NCBI GenBank assembly: GCA_035443885.1
Contig: DAOMNO010000009.1
Coordinates: 59,900 to 123,899 of the forward strand
DNA: 64,000 nucleotides
Direction: 5' to 3'
DNA from: DAOMNO01 sp035443885
Lineage (GTDB): Bacteria; Planctomycetota; Phycisphaerae; Phycisphaerales; SM1A02
The position numbers and the translations under genes are program-made. Positions within the stretch are counted from its first letter, which is position 1, and each line of letters opens with the position of its first letter. The notes under the pieces are model-generated. The model ran no database searches and was not told where the DNA came from. It worked only from the letters and a program-made list of their open reading frames with translations. Shown here in pieces: positions 33,593 to 39,904 of this stretch.

Positions 33593-34165
33593 TCACGCCT
33601 TCTTTCCGTCCGGCTCAGCAAGCTCAAGCACGGTAACGTTCGTGTTCGAGTAGATGCAGATTTCCCCGGCGACCATCAGCGCTTCGCGGCAAAGGTCCGC
33701 TGGTGAAAGCTGTGTATGCCGTGCCATCGCGCGTGCCGCTGCCAGCGCATACGGCCCACCGGAACCGATGGCGCAGATGCCGTCTGAGGGTTCGATGACA
33801 TCGCCCTGCCCGGAGATCATGAGCGAGACGGAGCGATCCGCGACGATCAACAATGAATCCAGCCGGCGCAGCGCGCGATCGGTTCGCCAGAACTTCGCCA
33901 GCTCGATGGCGGCTCGCATCAGGTTGGTGGGCGACTCCTTCAGCTTCGCTTCGAACCTGTCGAGCAGTGCAAAGGCGTCCGCAGCGGAGCCGGCAAAGCC
34001 GACCAGCACACCTGCGGACTTCGCACCCAACCCATCAAGCTTGCGCACCTTGACCGCGTCCGCCTTGGCGACCGTCGTGCCGAGGCTCACCTGCCCATCG
34101 CCCGCGACGGCGACACGCTCCCCCCGGCGAACTGAAACAATCGTCGTGGCATGAAAGGCCTGCAT
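33593..34165 (-). CDS. hslV: ATP-dependent protease subunit HslV (ClpQ)
   Basis: Proteasome-like peptidase of the HslVU complex. The 190-residue product starts at ATG 34165 (MQAFHATTIVSVRRGERVAV); cleavage before the first Thr would give the mature TTIVSVRR N-terminus with the catalytic threonine. Conserved parts: AVAGDGQVSLG, GVLVGFAGSAADAFALLDRF, WRTDRALRRLDSLLIVAD, ISGQGDVIEPSDGICAIGSGG and ALAAARAM. The upstream codons of the longer ORF include the REP-like palindrome and are not part of the gene. The ATPase partner hslU is not adjacent, which is less common than an hslVU pair. Confidence 0.93.
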   Translation of the reverse strand: MQAFHATTIVSVRRGERVAVAGDGQVSLGTTVAKADAVKVRKLDGLGAKSAGVLVGFAGSAADAFALLDRFEAKLKESPTNLMRAAIELAKFWRTDRALRRLDSLLIVADRSVSLMISGQGDVIEPSDGICAIGSGGPYALAAARAMARHTQLSPADLCREALMVAGEICIYSNTNVTVLELAEPDGKKA

Positions 34166-34229
34166 ACGCACAGTGTAGAACAGATCGGCTGACGCGCGAA
34201 AGCACCTGCTGACTGTCAACGCACCCCTC

Positions 34230-34259
34230 AAAGCCCACGGATTCAAATCCGCGGGCTTT
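34230..34259. repeat. REP-like palindrome, left copy
   Basis: A 30-bp inverted repeat, AAAGCCCACGGATT / AATCCGCGGGCTTT around a 2-bp centre, with one mismatched pair. It lies 40 bp beyond the 3' end of the Y1 transposase gene. A nearly identical copy is at 34907-34936 on the other side. Both are followed by CCG and preceded by similar CAAC...TCA bases. Confidence 0.8.
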
Positions 34260-34298
34260 CCGACGTTTTCATCCGGTTTCGGAGCGCGCCCTTTCAGA

Positions 34299-34859
34299 TC
34301 ACTGCTGCAATCGCTCACCAACCTTCACCAACAGCCTCGGGATGGTCCAAATCGCCGCCCCTTCGCGCACATGGTTGATGATGTACCACGCAGCATTCGC
34401 CTGATGCTGCCAGTCCTTCACGGGCAGGCATCGAAACCGCTTCGCCCACACGCCGCCAGCTTCCACAAGGGCTTGATCCGACAGCAACCTCGCTGCGTTC
34501 TTCTTCGCGATGCCGAGCCACTTCCGGGGCTGGCGATCCGGGCATCTCGCAAGCACATGAAAGTGAACCGCCGAAACGGCGATTGCGATGACTTCGATGC
34601 GGTGCCACTGCAGCGTTGAAGCAATCTCGTTGCACGCGATGATGCGCGAGCGCCAGTCGAGCGACACCGGCTCACGTTTCATCGCGCGGGCAACAAACGC
34701 ACGCAATCCCGCATCGCGCTCAGCCGGCGGCGGATTCTTGTAATCACCCTCGCAGTGCGTCCGATGATGCCGCGACCACCAGCCGCGCTCATCGCCCGGC
34801 AGCCACGTGCCGTAGGTATTCCCGTTGCAGTGGTACCAGTCGTTCCACGGCGCCTGCAT
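34299..34859 (-). CDS. REP-associated tyrosine transposase (IS200/Y1 family)
   Basis: A 186-residue single-domain HUH endonuclease. The metal-binding motif is HFH at 99-101 in VSAVHFHVLARCPD, and the likely nucleophile is Tyr 159 in AAWYIINHVREG. N-terminal YGTWLPGDERGWWSRHH and the C-terminal WAKRFRCLPVKDW are typical of the transposases annotated as REP-associated. ATG at 34859. The gene is complete. Flanking palindromes at 34230 and 34907 are the probable substrates. Base composition resembles its surroundings, so residence may be old. Confidence 0.88.
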   Translation of the reverse strand: MQAPWNDWYHCNGNTYGTWLPGDERGWWSRHHRTHCEGDYKNPPPAERDAGLRAFVARAMKREPVSLDWRSRIIACNEIASTLQWHRIEVIAIAVSAVHFHVLARCPDRQPRKWLGIAKKNAARLLSDQALVEAGGVWAKRFRCLPVKDWQHQANAAWYIINHVREGAAIWTIPRLLVKVGERLQQ

Positions 34860-34906
34860 CGCGCGCGATCGTACTGCGAATTCACAAACGCGCCAACACG
34901 CGCTTC

Positions 34907-34936
34907 AAAGCCCACGGATTTGAATCCGTGGGCTTT
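34907..34936. repeat. REP-like palindrome, right copy
   Basis: A perfect 14-bp inverted repeat, AAAGCCCACGGATT / AATCCGTGGGCTTT, with a TG centre. It begins 48 bp upstream of the transposase start codon. It differs from the left copy by one base in the stem and by the central dinucleotide, which reads CA there and TG here. Confidence 0.82.
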
Positions 34937-35014
34937 CCGTCAGGAACCGCGGACAGGCAAGAAGAGCGCAACGAATGTCCACAAGTGGCATTCACGGCAA
35001 TTCGATCTGACTTC

Positions 35015-35323
35015 TCAGCCGCCCCCGCTGCGCTTCATCTTTGCGGCTCGCTGGCCGCGATAGGCACCGCTGTGTACGAACCCGTTTCGTGCGGCCCATA
35101 GCTCGTCGGACAGAGGCTTCGGACAATCGCAGTAGTGAGGCAATATGTGATCACATACAAACGCCATGAAGTCTTGTCGATCGTTCTGACCTTTTGATTG
35201 CCTTGCGAGGATGTACGACATCTGGTCTATCAAAAGGAACATGAGCCGGATTGTCGATCGAAAACGACGACTGCTGATGAGTTGATGCGCATCTCGGACG
35301 TCGTCAAGAATGAAGTTGGGCAT
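35015..35323 (-). CDS. Small HEPN-like protein, possibly 3'-truncated
   Basis: A 102-residue ORF starting ATG at 35323 directly after GGAGGTGATC, a near-perfect ribosome binding site. The product is helical (FRSTIRLMFLLIDQMSYILA) and carries an Rx4H motif at 79-84 (LWAARNGFVHSG), the signature of HEPN RNase-like domains. After the motif the sequence turns into a short basic, Gly-rich tail (RGQRAAKMKRSGGG), where relatives would continue with a further helix, so the 3' end may be lost. The transposase unit begins about 80 bp downstream. Function unknown; HEPN folds occur in toxins and in non-toxic proteins. Between 35324 and 35480 no gene is seen. Confidence 0.5.
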   Translation of the reverse strand: MPNFILDDVRDAHQLISSRRFRSTIRLMFLLIDQMSYILARQSKGQNDRQDFMAFVCDHILPHYCDCPKPLSDELWAARNGFVHSGAYRGQRAAKMKRSGGG

Positions 35324-35485
35324 GATCACCTCCGGCCTGATGACCATATCGACTTCATCTATGTTTTCCTCGATCCTCTCCGTTTTGCGGCATCAGCCGA
35401 TTTTTTGTGTCGCTGCAGTCTCTAACTCGGTCGAATGCGGCCACGCTTCGCGATACGTGTGATGTGCCCAACTACAAGGCAAAAA

Positions 35486-35513
35486 CAGCCGGACAGCTTT
35501 CGCTGTCCGGCTG
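35486..35513 (-). terminator. Rho-independent terminator of groEL
   Basis: A 12-bp perfect stem (CAGCCGGACAGC / GCTGTCCGGCTG) closes a 4-base TTTC-type loop (GAAA on the minus strand). On the minus strand it is followed by TTTTTGCC. It lies about 107 bp past the groEL stop. Confidence 0.88.
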
Positions 35514-35620
35514 CGGAACTTATCTGATTGTCTCCAACACTGCGTCCTGCATGTGGAGGCTCTGAGTGAAGCATCATCATCAGACACGATTGCCTATCGC
35601 CTGATGCCTCATGCCTGAAC

Positions 35621-37255
35621 TCAATAATCCATATCATCCATGCCCGCGCCTGCGGGGGCCTTCGCCTTCTTGTCCTTGATCTCGGTGATCGCGCAGTCCG
35701 TCGTCAGCAGCAGGCCGCTGATGCTGGCTGCGTTCTGAAGCGCGACGCGCTCGACCTTGGTCGGCACGATCACGCCTGCCTTCACGAGGTCTTCGTACTG
35801 CTGCGTCACACCGTTGAAGCCGAAGTTGTTGTCCTTCGCTTCCTCAACCTTCTGCGCCACGATGGAACCTTCGAGGCCGCAGTTCGTCGCGATCTGCTTG
35901 ATCGGGGCGGAAAGAGCGCGCCAGATGATGTCCACGCCGATCTTCTCATCGCCTTCCAGCTTCTTGCGAAGGTTGTCCAAAGCCTTGCGGGCACGCAGCA
36001 CAGCCACGCCGCCGCCGGGAAGGATGCCTTCTTCCACCGCAGCGCGACAGGCGTGCAGGGCGTCCTCGACGCGCGCCTTCTTCTCCTTCATCTCCACTTC
36101 CGTCGCAGCGCCGACGTTGATCTGCGCCACGCCGCCCGCGAGCTTCGCCAGCCGCTCCTGCAGCTTCTCCGCGTCGTAGTCGCTCGTAGTGTTCTCAATC
36201 TGCGCCTTGAGCTGCTCAATGCGGCCCTTGATGTCCGCGCTCTTGCCCGCACCTTCCACAATCGTGGTGGTGTCCTTGGTAACAGACACCTTCTTCGCAC
36301 GACCGAGGTCGCTCAGCGAAAGGCTCTCAAGGTCCATACCCAACTCTTCCATCACAGGCTTGCCGCCGGTGAGGATGGCGATGTCCTGCAGCATTTCCTT
36401 GCGGCGATCGCCGAATCCCGGCGCCTTGACCGCAGCGACCTTCAGCACGCCGCGCAGCCGGTTGACCACGAGCGTGGCGAGCGCTTCGCCTTCAATATCT
36501 TCCGCGATGATGAGCAAGCTTTTGCCGCTCTCCGCGATCTTGCCGAGGATCGGCAGCAGGTCCTTCGCAGATGAAATCTTCTTCTCATGCACGAGGACAT
36601 AGCAGTCTTCCAGCACGGCTTCCATCGCTGCGAGGTTTGTTACAAAGTGCGGCGAAAGATAGCCCTTGTCGAACTGCATGCCTTCGACGAGATCGACATA
36701 GGTGTCGAGGCTCTTGCCTTCTTCCACGGTGATGACGCCATCCTTGCCGACCTTGTCCATGGCCTCAGCGATGATCTTGCCGATGGCGGCGTCCTGATTG
36801 GCAGCGCACGTGCCGACCTGCGCGATCTCGGTGGAGCTTTTGATGTTCTTGCTCATCGCCTTGAGTTCCGCGACAACCGCATCGACAGCCTTGTCGATGC
36901 CGCGCTTCACGTGGTTCGCATTCGCGCCGGCGGTGATGTTCTTGAGGCCCTCCGCGAAGATGGCTTCGGCATAGATGGTGGCGGTGGTGGTGCCGTCACC
37001 CGCGTCCTTGGACGCCTTGGATGCGACTTCCTTCACCATCTGCGCGCCCATGTTCTCATAGGGGTCGTCAAGTTCGATTTCCTTGGCGACGGTTACGCCA
37101 TCCTTGGTCACAGTGGGCGCGCCGAAGGACTTCTCAAGAATCACAACGCGGCCGGACGGGCCGAGTGTGGTCTTGACAGCCTTGGCGAGCTTCTGAATGC
37201 CCCGGAGCATTTTCTCCCGGGCGTCAACATCGTATGCGATTTGCTTGGCAGCCAT
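35621..37255 (-). CDS. groEL: Chaperonin GroEL (60 kDa)
   Basis: ATP-driven folding chaperone. The 544-residue protein has the full set of family motifs: TLGPSGRVVILEKSFGAPTV, GDGTTTATIYAEAIF with the nucleotide Asp, QFDKGYLSPHFVTN, KAPGFGDRRKEMLQDIAIL, and VEEGILPGGGVAVLRA. The C-terminus is MDDMDY, not the GGM repeat tail of many bacterial GroELs. The ATG at 37255 follows AAGGAAC. The gene is third in the groES - small - small - groEL cluster, with about 80 bp including a heptamer repeat before it. No CIRCE operator is visible. Confidence 0.97.
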   Translation of the reverse strand: MAAKQIAYDVDAREKMLRGIQKLAKAVKTTLGPSGRVVILEKSFGAPTVTKDGVTVAKEIELDDPYENMGAQMVKEVASKASKDAGDGTTTATIYAEAIFAEGLKNITAGANANHVKRGIDKAVDAVVAELKAMSKNIKSSTEIAQVGTCAANQDAAIGKIIAEAMDKVGKDGVITVEEGKSLDTYVDLVEGMQFDKGYLSPHFVTNLAAMEAVLEDCYVLVHEKKISSAKDLLPILGKIAESGKSLLIIAEDIEGEALATLVVNRLRGVLKVAAVKAPGFGDRRKEMLQDIAILTGGKPVMEELGMDLESLSLSDLGRAKKVSVTKDTTTIVEGAGKSADIKGRIEQLKAQIENTTSDYDAEKLQERLAKLAGGVAQINVGAATEVEMKEKKARVEDALHACRAAVEEGILPGGGVAVLRARKALDNLRKKLEGDEKIGVDIIWRALSAPIKQIATNCGLEGSIVAQKVEEAKDNNFGFNGVTQQYEDLVKAGVIVPTKVERVALQNAASISGLLLTTDCAITEIKDKKAKAPAGAGMDDMDY

Positions 37256-37273
37256 TTCTTTCGTTCCTTTTAT

Positions 37274-37318
37274 CAGTTATCAGTTGGCAGTGGTCAGTTG
37301 GTAGTTGGTAGTTGACAG
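37274..37318. repeat. Heptamer tandem repeat (STRR-like)
   Basis: Six 7-bp units and a partial one run head to tail: CAGTTAT, CAGTTGG, CAGTGGT, CAGTTGG, TAGTTGG, TAGTTGA, CAG. Strict period 7. The array fills the gap between groEL and the preceding small gene. Short tandemly repeated heptamers of this type are known from cyanobacterial genomes. Confidence 0.8.
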
Positions 37319-37335
37319 AATCCGATTTTCCTGCG

Positions 37336-37545
37336 TCAGCCAATTTCAATCCATGCGATGCGTTCCGCGTCGAGCAGATATTCACGCTGGCCGTCGGTGA
37401 GCTTGACGATGTTGTCCGCTTCCATCGGCACAAGCAGCGCGCCCTGAACCTTGCAATCGTCTGCATGATCGAAGTGCACGCGCACGGCACGCTGGCCGTT
37501 GAGGTCTGCAAGAGCCGTGCGTATCTGTTCGGGCGTCATCGGCAT
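37336..37545 (-). CDS. Small protein of the groE cluster, 69 residues
   Basis: Starts ATG at 37545 with GGAAC upstream. Sequence MPMTPEQIRTALADLNGQRA, VRVHFDHADDCKVQGALLVP, then IVKLTDGQREYLLDAERIAWIEIG. It looks like a compact beta-rich fold. The end of the 74-residue neighbour at 37606-37830 has a similar pattern (IIKITKQNYIWLDASHVSLAY-type spacing), so the two could be distant paralogues. No known family. Its conserved place between groES and groEL is suggestive of chaperone-related regulation, but this is inference. Confidence 0.65.
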   Translation of the reverse strand: MPMTPEQIRTALADLNGQRAVRVHFDHADDCKVQGALLVPMEADNIVKLTDGQREYLLDAERIAWIEIG

Positions 37546-37605
37546 GGATTGTTCCGTTTCACAGGTTACGCGCCTGTGGGGGTGTTTCCGTTCGGTTCGT
37601 GCGAA

Positions 37606-37830
37606 TCAAAGGTCTGTTCGCGCTTGATACGCGAGCGAAACATGCGATGCGTCGAGCCAGATGTAGTTCTGCTTGGTGATGATCTTGATGCCGTTGGAGC
37701 TGTGAAGTTCCTCGACATCGACGACGTTGCGCAGCTCGACGGGGTCGCCCTCGCCGAGCAGATGCAGGTCGAGTTCTTTGTCGGTTCCCTTCATGTCTCG
37801 AAGGATCGCGATCAGTGGTCCACGTTCCAT
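37606..37830 (-). CDS. Small protein of the groE cluster, 74 residues
   Basis: Starts ATG at 37830 (MERGPLIAILRDMKGTDKEL), preceded by AGAAAGAA; a longer in-frame start at 37896 exists but adds a non-typical Pro-rich N-terminus. The remaining sequence DLHLLGEGDPVELRNVVDVE and ELHSSNGIKIITKQNYIWLD is mixed beta and acidic. No family recognised. Lies 74 bp after groES and 60 bp before the 69-residue gene, all on one strand. Confidence 0.65.
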   Translation of the reverse strand: MERGPLIAILRDMKGTDKELDLHLLGEGDPVELRNVVDVEELHSSNGIKIITKQNYIWLDASHVSLAYQARTDL

Positions 37831-37904
37831 GGGTTTCTTTCTGTGAAGTTGTGAGAGAAAAGGCGGGGCCGCCGTAGGACTGTAAATCTGGCTCATGTGC
37901 CTCG

Positions 37905-38204
37905 TTACTTCTCGATCACGCCGAGAATGTCGTCCTCTGACATGATGAGGAATTCTTCGCCGTCGAGTTTGATTTCAGTGCCCGCGTAGGAGGAGAAGAT
38001 GACGCGGTCGCCCTTCTTGACGGTGAAGGGGAGGTACTCGCCGGTCTCCTTGTTGAGGTTGCCGTTGCCGAGTGCGACGATCTGGCCTTCTTTGGGCTTG
38101 TCCTTGGCGGATTCAGGAAGATAGATGCCGGATTCAGTCTTGGAGACAGCTTCGGCGCGCTTCACGAGAATCTTGTCGCCGAGGGGTCGAACTTTTGTTG
38201 CCAT
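37905..38204 (-). CDS. groES: Co-chaperonin GroES (10 kDa)
   Basis: Lid of the GroEL chamber. The 99-residue protein shows VRPLGDKILVKRAEAVSKTE, the mobile loop SGIYLPESAKDKP, EGQIVALGNG, KKGDRVIFSSYAGTEIKLDG and EEFLIMSEDDILGVIE. The ATG at 38204 follows TAAGGAG with ideal spacing, so the 32 upstream in-frame codons are rejected. First gene of the chaperonin cluster. The 164-bp upstream region carries an inverted pair of AACAAATCAACA-type repeats (38248-38358). Confidence 0.97.
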   Translation of the reverse strand: MATKVRPLGDKILVKRAEAVSKTESGIYLPESAKDKPKEGQIVALGNGNLNKETGEYLPFTVKKGDRVIFSSYAGTEIKLDGEEFLIMSEDDILGVIEK

Positions 38205-38247
38205 GGTTGAGTGCTCCTTATGAAATTGCGATTTGATTGATGAGGAA

Positions 38248-38358
38248 GACAAATCAACAGGCCAACAAATCAACAGCATGGCTTTCGCCTGCTGGTGCAT
38301 CTGATTGTGAACTGGTCGCTGACTTCATCATGTTGACTTGTTGCTATGTTGATTTGTC
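38248..38358. repeat. Inverted pair of ACAAATCAACA repeats in the groES upstream region
   Basis: Left arm 38248-38280 reads GACAAATCAACAG then CCAACAAATCAACAGCATG. The right arm, 38328-38358, is its inexact reverse complement (CATGTTGACTTGTTG, TATGTTGATTTGTC). Each arm itself holds two direct copies of ACAA(A/G)TCAACA about 16 bp apart. The spacer is 47 bp. Could fold into a cruciform or hairpin about 45-150 bp upstream of groES. Confidence 0.65.
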
Positions 38359-38368
38359 GAATTTTTCT

Positions 38369-38890
38369 TCAGTTGCTCGGCCAGTGGCCCGCGTAATGCC
38401 GCCGCAGCACACGGCGCATCACTTCCAGCATTCGTTCCAACTCCACAGGCCGGTCCAGCACTGCGAACGCACCATCACGAAGCGCATCCGCGAGCGAGCG
38501 GACGCTCTCCCGCGCTGCGGACTGAGGCGGACGCACCACCACCGTCGGCGGCGGAGCCGTCAACCTGCTCAGCAGCTTCAGGATGCGTGAGCCGCATGGC
38601 GCGGTCTGCGGCGTTTCACGACGGAGCGGAATCGCAAGGTCCACCACCGCGATATGGATACGGGTCGTATCGATGACTTCGGTCGCCTCCTCGCCGGAGT
38701 GGACGCGAATTGAACGAATGCCCATCGGCTCCAACAGGCGGGGAAGCTGGTTGACCGCGGACTCTTCCCGCCAGCCGCCGTAGGACAGCAGCAGGTTCAG
38801 CCGCGACGCGCTGTTGCTACAGCCATCCGCGCAGGGGGTGCCGTGCGGGGCATTAAGCGGTGAATCGGGATGATTCGTCGGCGCAGTCAT
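38369..38890 (-). CDS. Degenerate receiver-like protein
   Basis: About 173 residues from the ATG at 38890 (an upstream ATG would add seven). After a disordered N-terminus, residues about 35-160 follow the alpha/beta pattern of a receiver domain: LNLLLSYGGWREESAVNQL, IRSIRVHSGEEATEVIDTT, IHIAVVDLAIPLR, and the terminal AFAVLDRPVELERMLEVMRR. The acidic pocket after the first strand is missing and the usual KP at the end is RP, so it probably is not a normal phospho-acceptor. Divergent-type context with a cytochrome gene downstream; partner unknown. Confidence 0.6.
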   Translation of the reverse strand: MTAPTNHPDSPLNAPHGTPCADGCSNSASRLNLLLSYGGWREESAVNQLPRLLEPMGIRSIRVHSGEEATEVIDTTRIHIAVVDLAIPLRRETPQTAPCGSRILKLLSRLTAPPPTVVVRPPQSAARESVRSLADALRDGAFAVLDRPVELERMLEVMRRVLRRHYAGHWPSN

Positions 38891-39055
38891 AGTCCGGCGG
38901 AGAACGGGCAAGAGCCGTGCCGGAGCGGATCGTGCCTCACCACGATCAAAGCCTCATGAAAACGCGGATTTCCGCCGAATTTCAGCGGTGGCGGCTTGGC
39001 CATCTGCTGACAGAGCCGCTGCGCCACCTCGCATGGGCTGCCAAATTGGCGGGAG

Positions 39056-39748
39056 CTACTTCAATCCCGCAAGGACATTGTCGGGAAGGTAACTGCGGAC
39101 CACGAAGTCGGTCGCTGCGTGCGGGATGTGGCATTGCTGGCAGTGGGTGAGCCGCCCGCGACCCTCGATCGTCTGGCCGAGGGCGTCAAAGACCAAAAAC
39201 TCCCAATCGCCAACTTCGGGGTTGTAGCCCGGCTCGCGCTTGATCATGACGGTGAGGAGTTCGGGTTCGTCCGAGTACACGGGAAGCGGGTCCTCAATCG
39301 TCGACCATCGTTCATAGTCGTCTTCTGGCGCAGGAACGATGGTCAAGGGCGAAAGCTTCTCTTTCACAATAATCGAACCCTGCGGAAAGTGCGGCCACAA
39401 TTGCTCGAACATTGGCGCTTCTGCTGGTGGATTGACATATACATGGATCGAAGCTCTCTTCAGCGGAGCATCCGGAATCGCCGAAACTGCATGTCCAGGT
39501 GATGGCCGTCTATTCGGCTGATACGCGCAGTACGTTGTCATGAGTGGGCTGAGGATGAATTTCTCCGGGTTCACCACGCGCCACTCGCGATATCCCGCCA
39601 CCTGCAGCGCGGGGTCGTCGAGCGCAGCGAGGTTCACGGACGAATGATCCGTTGAAACGTGCTGCGGTTGCGAGCAGCCGCTCGGCAGCGCGAACATGCA
39701 ACCGACGGCAACCAATCCGAGCGGGATGATCGAGTTCGCTTGCTTCAT
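39056..39748 (-). CDS. Cytochrome P460-like exported protein with CxxCH heme motif
   Basis: A 230-residue protein starting ATG 39748, six bases after GGAGG. The hydrophobic N-terminus with a Cys (GLVAVGCMFALPSGCSQ) suggests a lipoprotein, though the lipobox is not ideal. The central part resembles cytochrome P460 domains: EWRVVNPEKFI, HVYVNPPAEAPMF, FPQGSIIVKEKLS, YNPEVGDWEFLVFDA. It ends with a c-type heme site CQQCH at 203-207 in RLTHCQQCHIPHAATDFVV. P460 proteins oxidise hydroxylamine or handle NO, but many P460-like lipoproteins have unknown roles. The Lys cross-link residue cannot be assigned. Stands alone. Confidence 0.75.
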   Translation of the reverse strand: MKQANSIIPLGLVAVGCMFALPSGCSQPQHVSTDHSSVNLAALDDPALQVAGYREWRVVNPEKFILSPLMTTYCAYQPNRRPSPGHAVSAIPDAPLKRASIHVYVNPPAEAPMFEQLWPHFPQGSIIVKEKLSPLTIVPAPEDDYERWSTIEDPLPVYSDEPELLTVMIKREPGYNPEVGDWEFLVFDALGQTIEGRGRLTHCQQCHIPHAATDFVVRSYLPDNVLAGLK

Positions 39749-39904
39749 ACATGCCTCCAACCCCGAGATGGCTCTGGCGGGCAGATCACCCATTGAAGTT
39801 CAGTACGCCCTGCCTGCGGTGCGTGTTCCGGCTTCGAGTGCCGCGTCCCATTCTGTTCGATACACTTCCGTCCTGCCAATCGCACCACGTAAGGATACTT
39901 GCTC

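Larger units (their letters stand above)
34230..34936. mobile_element. REP-associated transposase unit (REPtron-like)
   Basis: A single Y1 (IS200-like) transposase gene is bracketed by two near-identical 30-bp GC-rich palindromes. This is the layout described for RAYT/REP units, in which the transposase acts on REP sequences in the host genome. No target-site duplication is apparent. The unit sits between hslV and a small, possibly shortened HEPN-like ORF. Confidence 0.7.

Noticed and set aside
34165..34321. N-terminal extension of HslV
   Set aside because: The upstream codons of the open frame run through the REP-like palindrome; the mature Thr-Thr N-terminus fits a start at 34165.
38205..38368. 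CIRCE operator (TTAGCACTC-N9-GAGTGCTAA) before groES
   Set aside because: Only a partial AGCACTC half-site overlapping the ribosome binding region is present; no matching second half.
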